The notes beneath the pieces are model-generated. The model was not told the DNA's origin and searched no databases. It saw only the letters and a program-made list of their open reading frames with translations. From Synergistales bacterium (lineage in GTDB: Bacteria; Synergistota; Synergistia; Synergistales; Aminiphilaceae): 64,000 bases of DNA. Of this stretch, positions 17,021 to 25,690 are shown piece after piece. The stretch covers positions 1-64,000 of the forward strand of contig JAIPGA010000001.1 in assembly GCA_021736445.1 (NCBI GenBank), read 5' to 3'. The position numbers were made by a program, and so were the translations under genes. Each line of letters begins with the position of its first letter. The first letter of the stretch is position 1.

Positions 17021-18016
17021 TCAGATGGAGACCACCGTGCCGACACCCTTTTCGGCCGCTCTCTGCAGAACGATGTTCCCTGTGAGGATATCCTGGAGCG
17101 CCATCCCGGTAGCGTCAAAGATGGTGATGTCCTCATCGTCGGTGCGCCCCGCCCGTGTCCCGGCGATGACCTCGCCGATCTCGGCAACGCTTTCTTCGGT
17201 GATCCACCCGTTGTTGCAGGCATACTGGCTTTCACCGTGGTCCAGGGCGTTGAGTCGGGAATCGACGACCACCGACGCCTTCCGGAAGAGCTCCGGGTCC
17301 AGTTCCTGTTTGCCCTTCATGTCGGTGCCGATGGCCGTGATGTGGGTTCCCGGGCGTATCCAGTCGCTCTGGAGTAAGGCGGAGCGTGCGGAGGTGCCTG
17401 TGACGATGACATCGGCGGTGCCCGCTATGTCGGGAAGGTCCGCCGGCGGAGCGGTCTTCATGTGATAGGCGGGGTGATCGGGGGCGACGGCCTCAACAAA
17501 GCGTTTGGCCCGATCGTAGGTCCTGTTGACCACCGTGACGTCGGTGAGGGCAGGAAGCACCCTGGACACCCCTTCCAGCTGGGCATGTCCCTGGGCGCCG
17601 GCTCCAATGAGCAGAAGATGCCGGGAGTCCTTCCTCGCCAGATTCCGGGCCCCCACCGCACCGGCAGCGCCGGTACGGGTGTTGGTGATCCCCGTCCCGT
17701 CGAGGAGGCCCAGGGGTGTCCCCGTTTCGATGGAAAAGACCGCCACCAGGCCTGACAGCTCAGGCATATCCCTCCTGGCGGGATTGTCCGCAACGGTGCT
17801 CATCACCTTGAGGCCGTAGAGCCCCGCTCCATCCATGTACCCGGCTTTGAGGTCCATATCGTTCCGTCCGGGGTCGAATTCGTGGATAATGGAGGGGAAG
17901 ATACCCGCCTGACCGGTCGAAAAAAGCCGGTAGGCCTCCGAAACGGCCTCGATGGCGTCCTCCATGGTGAGGAGCTCCTGCAATTCATCGCGGTTGATGA
18001 TACGAAGCGAATACAT
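17021..18016 (-). CDS. Ornithine cyclodeaminase / mu-crystallin family protein
   Basis: A 331-residue NAD(P)-binding enzyme of usual family length. The early DAIEAVSEAYRLFSTG, the DMDLKAGYMDG region, GITNTRTGAAGAVGARNLAR near 125 and the dinucleotide site LLIGAGAQGHAQ near 150 are characteristic. Members include ornithine cyclodeaminase, alanine dehydrogenase and ketimine reductases; the sequence alone does not separate these. It lies downstream of an aminotransferase gene on the same strand (36 bases apart), which points to amino-acid breakdown or imine reduction. Start ATG at 18014-18016 has GGGAGG upstream. Confidence 0.88.
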   Translation of the reverse strand: MYSLRIINRDELQELLTMEDAIEAVSEAYRLFSTGQAGIFPSIIHEFDPGRNDMDLKAGYMDGAGLYGLKVMSTVADNPARRDMPELSGLVAVFSIETGTPLGLLDGTGITNTRTGAAGAVGARNLARKDSRHLLLIGAGAQGHAQLEGVSRVLPALTDVTVVNRTYDRAKRFVEAVAPDHPAYHMKTAPPADLPDIAGTADVIVTGTSARSALLQSDWIRPGTHITAIGTDMKGKQELDPELFRKASVVVDSRLNALDHGESQYACNNGWITEESVAEIGEVIAGTRAGRTDDEDITIFDATGMALQDILTGNIVLQRAAEKGVGTVVSI

Positions 18017-18052
18017 TGTGAGATCCCTCCTTTGTCGTCTCTGTTCCTGTTG

Positions 18053-19165
18053 TTACGGGGTCGCGGCATCAAGGGAGCGGGAGATGGACTCCAGTCCCCG
18101 GCCAAGCTCCTCCGGAGTGGGCCAGGCGTATCCGACACGCATGAAGCGGCGGGGCATGGAGAACCAGTGTCCGGGCCCCACATAGGTCCCGTGGGTGGTG
18201 TTGAGTTCCCTGTAGAACCGGTCGACGGAGATGCCCAGGCCTTCCCTGATTCCCGGGAAGCAGACCACACCTCCTTCCGGTTCCACCCACTCCATCCTGG
18301 GTTCCTTCTGCATCCAGTCGCGCACCCTGTCGAGGGCCTGCCGGTTATAGTCCCGGATGGCCGGGAGCAGTGATCCCCTCCTTGCAAACGCCTGGTAGGC
18401 GATCTCCTCGTCGAGCACGCTGGAGGCGATGCCGATCTGTTCCTTGGCGGCAAGAAAGGTATTGAAGAGTTCGGGATTCGCCGTCATGAGCCACCCTATC
18501 CGTATACCTGGAATGCCGAAGCTTTTGGACATGGAGGAGACACTGATGACCCTGTCGCTGAGGCTCGCCGCGACGGGAAGGGGGGTGCCGCAGGTGAGCT
18601 CCCGGTAGGTTTCGTCGAACAGGAGATAGCATCCCTGCGATTCGGCGATGCCAACGATCGCCTCCAGCTTTTCCCTGCTCAGCATGGTCCCCGTGGGATT
18701 GTGGGGATAGGTGAGGCTGATGTACTGTGTCTCCGGTCGGACCATGCTGTTGAGACGTTCGATATCGAGTGCGAAGCCTTCCTCGAAATCGAGGTCCAGG
18801 TAGCTGATATCCGCCCCGATGGTTTCGGGAGTGGAGATGTTCGTGGCGTAATTGGGTCTGGCCACCACCATATGTTCGCCCTTTTCCAGGAGACTGGTGG
18901 CAACGATGAACAGAGCGGTGGCGGCCCCGGCGGTGATGAGTACCTGTCCGGCCGAGAGCGGGGGGCCCACATCGGCGGCAATCGCCTCGCGGAGCTCGGG
19001 TTTGCCCAGATGGTCCCCGTAGGGGAGGAGCATATCATCGATGGTGACCCCCAGTTCGCCGAGACTGCGGTCGCGGACGGAGCTTTCGGTGAGGTTGTTG
19101 CGGATTGTGTTATACCCAAGCTGTTCCGGCGATTCCTCTTCCATGGCCATACGCTGATATTTCAT
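18053..19165 (-). CDS. Pyridoxal-phosphate aminotransferase, class I/II
   Basis: A 370-residue fold-type I aminotransferase. The PLP lysine is in SSMSKSFGIPGIRIGW near 232, with NPTGTMLSREKL near 160 and the cofactor-phosphate site ITAGAATALF near 90. The ATG at 19163-19165 with GGAGG upstream is chosen; the longer frame crosses the divergent promoter region. Its pairing with the ornithine cyclodeaminase-like gene suggests joint work on one amino acid. The substrate is not predictable. Confidence 0.88.
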   Translation of the reverse strand: MKYQRMAMEEESPEQLGYNTIRNNLTESSVRDRSLGELGVTIDDMLLPYGDHLGKPELREAIAADVGPPLSAGQVLITAGAATALFIVATSLLEKGEHMVVARPNYATNISTPETIGADISYLDLDFEEGFALDIERLNSMVRPETQYISLTYPHNPTGTMLSREKLEAIVGIAESQGCYLLFDETYRELTCGTPLPVAASLSDRVISVSSMSKSFGIPGIRIGWLMTANPELFNTFLAAKEQIGIASSVLDEEIAYQAFARRGSLLPAIRDYNRQALDRVRDWMQKEPRMEWVEPEGGVVCFPGIREGLGISVDRFYRELNTTHGTYVGPGHWFSMPRRFMRVGYAWPTPEELGRGLESISRSLDAATP

Positions 19166-19301
19166 GGTTCGTGACACCTCCCTGAGGTGTGCAGGATATG
19201 TTGAGACAAGTATACAATACAGGCGTTGGGAATGCCGCACAACCGCAGGGCCCGCATAATACCTGGGATTGCTGCATCCGACGATGAAAAGAGGTGACGT
19301 G

Positions 19302-20150
19302 ATGCGCATTGTGTCCCTGCTCCCCTCTGCCACGGAACTGGTCTACGCACTGGGAATTGAGGGAGACCTGGCTGCGGTCTCCCGGTTTTGCGACTGGCCG
19401 CTGCAGTGCCGGAGTCTTCCTGCCGTCGGAGACATGCTCCATGTAGATACCGAAGCGATCCGGAGGATCCGCCCGGATATCGTGCTCTATTCCCCCTTCT
19501 TTCATGACCGCTGGTTGCCGCCGAAGGATTGGGGCGGCACGGTGCGAATCCCCTGCGACTGCCACTCTGTCGCCGATATCCTGCAGCTTGTCGCTGCCCT
19601 GGGCGAGTCCGCCCACTGTGCGGATCGTGCCGCCCGCTTGCAACATTGGATAAAGGAACAGCGCAGAACAATCCAGACAAAAGCAGAGGGAATCCAGAGG
19701 CGCCCCCGTGTGCTCCGCGTCCTCGACTGCGTCGATGACCCGGAAGAACCCTCGCTGATTGTGGCGGGACCCCGGAGTCTCCAGGGCCGATGTATCCAGG
19801 AAGCTGGAGGCGAGGTGCCCTTCGGCGAACGGGAGGAGCATTATTTCCGCACCCCCTTTTCCGAGGTGTCGCGTCGGGTCGTGGACGCGCTGCTTCTCTG
19901 CACCTACCGTTCAGAGGGGGGTACAATGGAGACTGCGGCGGAACGGTGCCTTGAAAACCATGGATTCGGAAGGTCCGGTAGGTTACTGCGGCTTCCCTGT
20001 GCATTGGTGTGCCGGAACTCCCACAGGGTGGTCTACCTGCTCGCCGCGCTGTGCGGGCTCTTTGGAGGAGCACCTGTCGCCGTGGTTCCCTGGGACCGGG
20101 ACAGGGGCCGCAGCGAGGGGTCGGGAATGGAATGGAGGTGTTCGAGATGA
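19302..20150 (+). CDS. BtuF-like helical-backbone metal/corrinoid-binding protein without signal peptide
   Basis: A 282-residue protein with the BtuF/FecB-type N-terminus MRIVSLLPSATELVYALG and conserved RIRPDIVLYSPFF. Family members bind cobalamin or metal chelates and usually sit in the periplasm next to an ABC transporter. Here the start (ATG at 19302, with GAGGTGA upstream) runs straight into the first beta strand: no signal peptide or lipobox, and no ABC genes nearby. It may be a cytosolic cobalamin-binding protein. Its stop overlaps the next gene by four bases. Confidence 0.8.
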   Translation: MRIVSLLPSATELVYALGIEGDLAAVSRFCDWPLQCRSLPAVGDMLHVDTEAIRRIRPDIVLYSPFFHDRWLPPKDWGGTVRIPCDCHSVADILQLVAALGESAHCADRAARLQHWIKEQRRTIQTKAEGIQRRPRVLRVLDCVDDPEEPSLIVAGPRSLQGRCIQEAGGEVPFGEREEHYFRTPFSEVSRRVVDALLLCTYRSEGGTMETAAERCLENHGFGRSGRLLRLPCALVCRNSHRVVYLLAALCGLFGGAPVAVVPWDRDRGRSEGSGMEWRCSR

Positions 20151-20500
20151 TCGAATCGACGCGTTTCGGTTCCATCACCATCGACGGAAGGAGCTACGAG
20201 AAGGATGTTCTGATCCGGCTGTCGGGGGCTGTGAAAAAACGCAAGAAGAAGCTTTCCAAAGCGCACTACGGGACATCCCACATCATCTCCCGCGATGAGG
20301 CGGAGCATGTCTATGAAGAGGGCTGCGAACAGCTGGTGGTGGGCACGGGACAGAACGATCTGGTGCGGCTCTCCGGAGAGGCGGAGACCTTCTTCCGGGA
20401 GCACCATGTGGACGTTGTGCTGCTGCCGACGCCCCGGGCCATCCAGTTTTTCAACGAGTCGGAGGGAAAGAAGGTCGGTCTCTTCCACATCACCTGTTGA
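20147..20500 (+). CDS. Mth938-like domain protein
   Basis: A 117-residue small protein resembling the MTH938/NDUFAF3-like fold: STRFGSITIDGRSYEKDVLI at the start, an EEGCEQLVVGTGQNDLVRLS core, and a VDVVLLPTPRAIQFFNE end. The biochemical role of the bacterial family is unclear. It starts inside the stop of the BtuF-like gene (ATGA), with GGAGGTG upstream, so the two are translationally coupled. Confidence 0.8.
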   Translation: MIESTRFGSITIDGRSYEKDVLIRLSGAVKKRKKKLSKAHYGTSHIISRDEAEHVYEEGCEQLVVGTGQNDLVRLSGEAETFFREHHVDVVLLPTPRAIQFFNESEGKKVGLFHITC

Positions 20501-20531
20501 CGAGCCAGACCAGAACCCTCTCTGTCTTCAA

Positions 20532-20571
20532 CCGCCGGATGCAGCTTTGTTACCCAACCTCCATCCGGCGG
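20532..20571 (+). repeat. 10-base inverted repeat downstream of the Mth938-like gene
   Basis: CCGCCGGATG (20532-20541) and CATCCGGCGG (20562-20571) are perfect inverted copies with a 20-base loop. No T-run follows. It lies 30 bases after the Mth938-like stop and about 90 before the phosphatase start, so it may end the upstream transcript or form part of the phosphatase control region. Confidence 0.45.
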
Positions 20572-20662
20572 TAACCCTCCCGTTACGTCCTGTTGCTACA
20601 GTAGATCCGCGTTGTGCGGGATTCTTTGCACAGCAGCACACTATCGGGAAGGGTGAAGCAGT

Positions 20663-22165
20663 ATGCAGTGGAACAGGAATTGGACCAAGCGCGTTGGTTG
20701 GATTGTGGCGGTGGCCTCGCTTGCCGTTTTTCTCCTGGCCGGTTTCGGCCAGACCCAGGCGTCGGCCCAGGCGAAGTATGTCTTTCTGATGCTCGGTGAC
20801 GGAATGGGGCTCCCCCAGAGGAACGCCGCCGAGATCTACATGGCGGCCCAGCAGGGCAAGGAACTGCGCCCGGGGATCGTGAAGCTCGAGATGGACACCA
20901 TGCCGGCCCAGGGGATGTGCACCACCTACTCCACAAACTCCATCATCACCGACTCGGCGGCTGCCGGCACGGCGATCGCCACCGGCAGAAAGACCAAGTC
21001 CGGCGTTGTCTGCATGGATCCCTCCGGCAAGGAGAGCTACAAGACCATCGCCGAGATGGCCCACGAGCAGGGGATGAAGGTCGGCATCGTCTCCACGGTC
21101 TCCATCGAGCACGCCACCCCGGCCACCTTCTACGGCCACACACCCGACAGGGGCACCTACTACGACCTGGCCAGGCAGCTCGGCAAAAGCGGCTTCGAGT
21201 ACTTCGGCGGCGGCGGGTTCCGCTATCCCAGGGGCCGCGACGGCGACAGGCCCGATGCCATCGAGTTCGTCAAGGAGCAGGGATACACCGTCACCGATAC
21301 CACCGAGGACTTCAACAAGCTCAACGCCAAAGACAACCCCAAGGTGCTCGCCTTCAACCCCACCATCGTTGGCGGCGCCTCCATGCCCTACGTGATCGAC
21401 AATGTGCAGGACACGATTTCCATCGCCGACTACACGAAGAAGGGCGTCGAACTGCTGGACAACCCCAGGGGCTTTTTCATGATGGTCGAGGGCGGCAAGA
21501 TCGACTGGGCCTGCCACGCCAACGACGCCGTCTCGGCCATCCAGAACACCATCGCCTTCGACGAGGCGGTCAAGGTGGCCATGGATTTCTACAACGACCA
21601 CAAGGACGAGACCCTGGTCATCGTCACCGGTGACCACGAGTGCGGCGGGCTGACCATCGGTTTCGCCGGCACCAAGTACGACACCTTCTTCGGTGTCCTG
21701 GGCCAACAGAAATCCTCCTACGAGGGCTTCAACGCCGACTTCGCCGCCTACCGCAACGAGCATGAGCTCAGCGGGGCCGGCTTCGAGGATATTCTGCCTC
21801 TGATCAAGGAGCACTTCGGCCTCCATGTCGCCGGGGACAGCCCGAGCTCCGACAGTGAGGAGCCTGCCCTGGCTCTCGACGAGTTCGAGTACCAGAAGCT
21901 TGAGGACGCCTTCGTCCGCAGCATGAAGGGCGAAGAGGTCAAAGCCGGCAACGAGGAGACCTACCTCCTCTACGGCGGGTACGAACCCCTTACGGTGACC
22001 ATCACCCACATCCTGGACAACAAGGCCGGCATGGCCTGGACCTCCTACTCCCACACCGGAGTGCCCGTGCCGGTTTCCGCCCTCGGCGTGAACCAGGAGA
22101 GCTTCAACGGCTTCTACGACAACACGGACATCTTCACCAAGATGGTCCAGGCCATGGAGCTGTAG
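20663..22165 (+). CDS. Secreted alkaline phosphatase
   Basis: A 500-residue alkaline-phosphatase superfamily enzyme that hydrolyses phosphate monoesters outside the cytoplasm. A signal peptide spans about residues 1-36 (hydrophobic core, then AQASAQ-type end). The metal site begins with MLGDGMG, the catalytic Ser is in TDSAAAGTAIATG near 95, and later metal ligands lie in EGGKIDWACHAND and VTGDHECGG. The start ATG at 20663 has a GAAGGGTG site. It appears monocistronic, followed by a strong hairpin. Phosphate limitation is a likely signal, but I found no convincing Pho box. Confidence 0.92.
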   Translation: MQWNRNWTKRVGWIVAVASLAVFLLAGFGQTQASAQAKYVFLMLGDGMGLPQRNAAEIYMAAQQGKELRPGIVKLEMDTMPAQGMCTTYSTNSIITDSAAAGTAIATGRKTKSGVVCMDPSGKESYKTIAEMAHEQGMKVGIVSTVSIEHATPATFYGHTPDRGTYYDLARQLGKSGFEYFGGGGFRYPRGRDGDRPDAIEFVKEQGYTVTDTTEDFNKLNAKDNPKVLAFNPTIVGGASMPYVIDNVQDTISIADYTKKGVELLDNPRGFFMMVEGGKIDWACHANDAVSAIQNTIAFDEAVKVAMDFYNDHKDETLVIVTGDHECGGLTIGFAGTKYDTFFGVLGQQKSSYEGFNADFAAYRNEHELSGAGFEDILPLIKEHFGLHVAGDSPSSDSEEPALALDEFEYQKLEDAFVRSMKGEEVKAGNEETYLLYGGYEPLTVTITHILDNKAGMAWTSYSHTGVPVPVSALGVNQESFNGFYDNTDIFTKMVQAMEL

Positions 22166-22222
22166 GCAAGCGCGGCGCCTCTGATACCTACAGCCCGCAG
22201 CATCCCCCAGAGCCACGATACA

Positions 22223-22256
22223 GAGCGGTAGGGCAGGGTAACCTGCCCTGCCGCTT
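22223..22256 (+). terminator. Strong stem-loop after the alkaline phosphatase gene
   Basis: A 12-14 base-pair stem (22225-22237 with 22242-22254, one GU pair) and a 4-base loop lie 58 bases after the phosphatase stop. Only two T residues follow, so termination may be partial and the YibE/F-like gene could still be read through. Confidence 0.5.
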
Positions 22257-22273
22257 CCTGAAGGAGGTCACCC

Positions 22274-23416
22274 ATGCTCGACAGAATACGGGAATGGTTT
22301 TTCTACGATACCGGCCGGAAGGATCTCATTTTCACCGCTTTGGTACTCCTCGCCTGTGTCGCGCTGTTTTCCATGGAAACCGGTTTCGAAAGCCAGGTAG
22401 ACCAGGAAGCCGAACATGTCCGCGGGGAGGTGCTGGCTACCGACGACAGCGACGTCCAGCAATTCGGAATCGTGAAGTCGGGGACCCAGATCCTCCAGGT
22501 TGAGGTCCTCGAAGGGGCCCACAGCGGCGAGACACACCGGGCGCTGAACAATCTGGTGGGGAAGATGGAGCTGGATACGGTGTTCTCCAAGGGGGACACG
22601 GTACTGCTGGATCTGACCATCGACGACGGTGATGTTCGGAATGTCCACGCATCCTCGCACTACAGGCTGGGGACCGAGGCCTTTCTGCTGGTACTCTTCG
22701 CCGGCGCGCTGGTGCTCTTCGCCGGGTTTACGGGATGCAAGGCGCTGCTCTCCTTCCTCTTTGCGGCGCTGGCGATCTGGAAGGTGGTGCTCCCTTCCTT
22801 CCTCAAGGGCTACGACCCCATTCTTGTCTCACTCGGACTGGTGGCGGCGCTCACCTTTATCGTGATCTTTCTCGTGGCCGGGTTCGACAAGAAGGGACTG
22901 GCCGCATTCCTCGGTTCCTTCCTGGGCCTTGGCCTGACCTGTGTCCTTGCCCTGATCTTCGCCGATCCCTTCCACCTGCAGGGCGTGGTGCGGCCCTTCT
23001 CCGAAACCTTGCTCTATTCCGGATACGCCCATCTCGATCTCACCCGCATCTTTCTGGCGGGGGTCTTCTTCGCCTCCTCCGGGGCGGTGATGGACCTGGG
23101 GATGGACATCGCCGCTTCCTGCCGGGAGATCGTCCACCATCATCCCAGGATTTCCCCGGGGCAGCTGCTGAAATCGGGGCTCATGGTGGGCCGTGCGGTG
23201 ATCGGAACCATGACCACCACGCTGCTTCTGGCCTATTCCGGCAGCTATATCACCATGCTGATGGTCTTCATGGCCCGGGGAATCCCCATGGAGAATATCC
23301 TGAACATCAACTACGTAGCCGCCGAGCTCCTGCACACCCTGGTGGGCAGCTTCGGGCTCGTCACGGTCGCGCCCTTCACCGCGCTGGTGGCGGCGTTTGT
23401 CTATACGCGCCATTGA
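22274..23416 (+). CDS. YibE/F-like membrane protein
   Basis: A 380-residue integral membrane protein. One N-terminal helix (about 20-36) is followed by an extracytoplasmic, beta-rich domain (about 40-130) and six to seven helices, with conserved-looking FASSGAVMDLGMDIAASCREI and MLMVFMARGIPM stretches typical of YibE/F proteins. Function is not established; transport has been suggested for the family. AAGGAGG lies upstream of the ATG at 22274. It is convergent with the MntP-like gene, only 15 bases apart. Confidence 0.8.
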   Translation: MLDRIREWFFYDTGRKDLIFTALVLLACVALFSMETGFESQVDQEAEHVRGEVLATDDSDVQQFGIVKSGTQILQVEVLEGAHSGETHRALNNLVGKMELDTVFSKGDTVLLDLTIDDGDVRNVHASSHYRLGTEAFLLVLFAGALVLFAGFTGCKALLSFLFAALAIWKVVLPSFLKGYDPILVSLGLVAALTFIVIFLVAGFDKKGLAAFLGSFLGLGLTCVLALIFADPFHLQGVVRPFSETLLYSGYAHLDLTRIFLAGVFFASSGAVMDLGMDIAASCREIVHHHPRISPGQLLKSGLMVGRAVIGTMTTTLLLAYSGSYITMLMVFMARGIPMENILNINYVAAELLHTLVGSFGLVTVAPFTALVAAFVYTRH

Positions 23417-23431
23417 AGCTCCGCATTTGCT

Positions 23432-23983
23432 TCACATCGGGAGGCTGGTCCAGAGCAACCGGAAGCCCAGATACCCCAGGTACCCGGCCGCCAGGAATTC
23501 CGCCGTGGTCCCGAGCTGTTCCCGGCTCTTGCGCCCCAGGTACACCCCTGCGTAGGAGAGCAAGGCCGTGAAGATCCCCGTCAGGGGCGCAAGAAGCGCT
23601 ACATTGGTATCCAGCGCGGTTGCCCCTATCCCGACGGCGAAGGCATCCAGCGATGTGGCCAGGGCTCCCAGCAGGAGCGGGAGCCCTGAGGTCAGGTCCT
23701 TTCCGACACATCGGTGGGGATGGGTCGCCTCCCAGAGCATGTGGAGGGCAACGGCGATAATGAACAGCGAGAGGACGGCTTCCCCACCCTGCCAGATTCT
23801 GGTATGCAGAAGGAAACCGGCGCGCACACCGAGAAGGGGCATGAGGAACTGGAAGAGTCCGCAGGCGGCGGCCATGCGGAAGGCGTTGGTCCAGTGGATC
23901 GCCGGGAGGCAGGCCCCGGCGCTCAGTGAAAGCGCAAAGGCGTCGCCGGCGAGGGCCAGTGCCGTACAGAGAAGTGTGATCAT
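23432..23983 (-). CDS. mntP: MntP-like manganese efflux pump
   Basis: A 183-residue membrane protein with six predicted helices and the internal duplication of the family: GDAFALSLSAG in the first half and ATSLDAFAVGIG in the second, whose acidic residues line the ion path. It probably exports manganese, but substrate specificity within the family is not certain. Its start overlaps the tRNA nucleotidyltransferase stop by four bases; AAGGAG lies upstream. Confidence 0.82.
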   Translation of the reverse strand: MITLLCTALALAGDAFALSLSAGACLPAIHWTNAFRMAAACGLFQFLMPLLGVRAGFLLHTRIWQGGEAVLSLFIIAVALHMLWEATHPHRCVGKDLTSGLPLLLGALATSLDAFAVGIGATALDTNVALLAPLTGIFTALLSYAGVYLGRKSREQLGTTAEFLAAGYLGYLGFRLLWTSLPM

Positions 23984-25260
23984 CGTTGTGAGGGCTCCTT
24001 CCGCCGTCTCCCCGGGCTGTCGGGGGAGACCCGGCCCTTCCGCGAACGCAACCACCGCAGCGCGTCCTCCCTTGTGGAGATCGCCCCCTCCAGCGCGAGC
24101 CGCTCCAGGGTCCGGAGGACCCGTCCCACCGCCGGCCCCCCGGAAATCTGCAGCTCCCCTTTGACATCCTCGCCGGTGACCCCCAGGGGAAGCACCTGTT
24201 TCGCCCGCAGAAGAAGACGGACAAGATGTCGGCGGTTTGCCATCCATTGCCTCCTGCTCGTGTCCGCAGCGGAACGGACACACCAGGAGAGCAGAAAGAG
24301 TTCCTCCAGCCAGTCCGCTCCCTTTGCCGAGAGCAGAATCTGCAGACGTCGGGGCGACACCGTTCCGCCTGGCAGACGGTGCCAGGCGATCAGCTCCCTT
24401 GTTCCCTCAAGAAGATCCCTGCCGATGCAGAGAGCGGCCAGGGAGGCCCCTGCTCTCTCTGCGACGCTGCGGACACACTGCTGCGTCGCCCAGGGTTCTC
24501 CTCTGTCCAGGAACAAAGCGGCGAGCCGCAGTTTCCGGGAGTCATGGCAAGCACAGATTGATTCCAGCACGGAGAAGGACGTCGACTGACCGGAAGGTTT
24601 GATTCCCGGGGAGGTCCCCCCTGCCGTGAAAAGAGGAGTCAGGAGACCAGCGGTCTGCAGATCGCGGCACCAGGAAGCGAAGTGGCCGTCCACCGCACGG
24701 AGGAGCTCCAGGCCCAGGCGTTCTCCGGCGATGGTACCCAGCCTGTTCCGCAGGGAAGAACAGTGTTGCCTTGAACAGGCGTCGGCGCCGAATCCGGGGA
24801 GGGTGTGGAGAAAACGGAAAAACCGGACCGCCCGCAGTGGATCCTCCCCGAGACGTTGCGCGGGGTTCCCGTGAAACCGGAGGGTGCGTTGTGCCATATC
24901 CTCCCAGCACTGAGGGTCCGCGAGAAAGGTCCCATCGCTGAACATGGCGATGGCGTTCACCGTGAGATCACGGCGCTGCCGTTCCCGTTCCAGGGTGGTT
25001 CCGTTGGAAGAGGTGATCTGCGCCGAGCGGTCGGTGCCAGGCAGGAGCCAGGATCGGGCGCACCGCTGTCCCACCGGTTTTGCCTGCGGCAGCAGTTGGG
25101 GAAGCGTTTCGTCGTGGGCTTCGGTGACGATGTCGATATCGTGGGGTTCGATCCCGAGAAGGAGATCCCGGACGGTGCCGCCGACGAGAGCCGACCGCGC
25201 CCCCCGGGCTTCGAGATGTTCCAGCAGCGGGATCGCCTGTTCGAGGATGGATGACCGCAT
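23980..25260 (-). CDS. tRNA nucleotidyltransferase / poly(A) polymerase family protein
   Basis: A 426-residue class II nucleotidyltransferase. The catalytic head has ALVGGTVRDLLLGIEPHDIDIV near 24-45 with the two metal-binding Asp, and RDLTVNAIAMFSDGTFLADP near 115. The remaining part is helical (neck, body, tail) without an obvious HD phosphohydrolase motif. It either adds CCA to tRNA ends or does one of the split A- or CC-adding reactions. Start ATG at 25258-25260 with AGGAGG upstream; the longer frame is rejected. Confidence 0.88.
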   Translation of the reverse strand: MRSSILEQAIPLLEHLEARGARSALVGGTVRDLLLGIEPHDIDIVTEAHDETLPQLLPQAKPVGQRCARSWLLPGTDRSAQITSSNGTTLERERQRRDLTVNAIAMFSDGTFLADPQCWEDMAQRTLRFHGNPAQRLGEDPLRAVRFFRFLHTLPGFGADACSRQHCSSLRNRLGTIAGERLGLELLRAVDGHFASWCRDLQTAGLLTPLFTAGGTSPGIKPSGQSTSFSVLESICACHDSRKLRLAALFLDRGEPWATQQCVRSVAERAGASLAALCIGRDLLEGTRELIAWHRLPGGTVSPRRLQILLSAKGADWLEELFLLSWCVRSAADTSRRQWMANRRHLVRLLLRAKQVLPLGVTGEDVKGELQISGGPAVGRVLRTLERLALEGAISTREDALRWLRSRKGRVSPDSPGRRRKEPSQR

Positions 25261-25440
25261 GGATTGTCCTCCTGACTGGGTCGGTATGCCGGCTCTGTTG
25301 CGGAGTTGTGATCTCGTTGAGGTATGCCTGTTACGACCGGACTGTACGATAGTACGCTGGAAGGGGTAATGCAAGGCCGGACAGGCTCTCAAAAGCGGCA
25401 TAGCGTGATTGCGCTCTCTACCACGGTACCCCCTGCTGTG

Positions 25441-25476
25441 CCCGGCCATCCGTTCCCGCGGATGGCCGGGCTGTTT
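25441..25476 (+). terminator. 12-base-pair terminator-like hairpin without an upstream gene
   Basis: CCCGGCCATCCG (25441-25452) and CGGATGGCCGGG (25459-25470) pair perfectly, followed by CTGTTT. The orientation fits plus-strand transcription starting somewhere in 25270-25430. Confidence 0.5.
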
Positions 25477-25489
25477 CCGTTGACGCCCC

Positions 25490-25519
25490 TTGCCAACCGC
25501 TGTCCTCCTCCGCTACAGT
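25490..25519 (+). promoter_or_regulatory. Candidate promoter of the Rossmann-headed chemoreceptor
   Basis: TTGCCA (25490-25495) and TACAGT (25514-25519) are 18 bases apart, about 170 bases before the start codon. Matches are five and four of six. Confidence 0.4.
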
Positions 25520-25690
25520 TAGGTGCGGTAGGTTTTGCAACGTGACGCCTGTAAGGGAATGGGGAGAAAGAGGAGCCTGGCACAGTGCCGACAACGGCGT
25601 CCTCGTCCCCCGGAACGGCTGGAAGCGCGGTTGGGTCCGCCCCGAAACCAAGGCGATTGCGTAACATTGCAGTGGAAGGGGTTGTGGTGC

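Larger units (their letters stand above)
25261..25690. other. 430-base divergent intergenic region
   Basis: No coding frame here has both length and a ribosome site. It contains a plus-strand hairpin (25441-25476) and a candidate promoter (25490-25519) for the chemoreceptor gene. As the neighbouring genes diverge, the hairpin has no annotated gene to terminate, so a small RNA upstream of it is possible. Confidence 0.4.
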
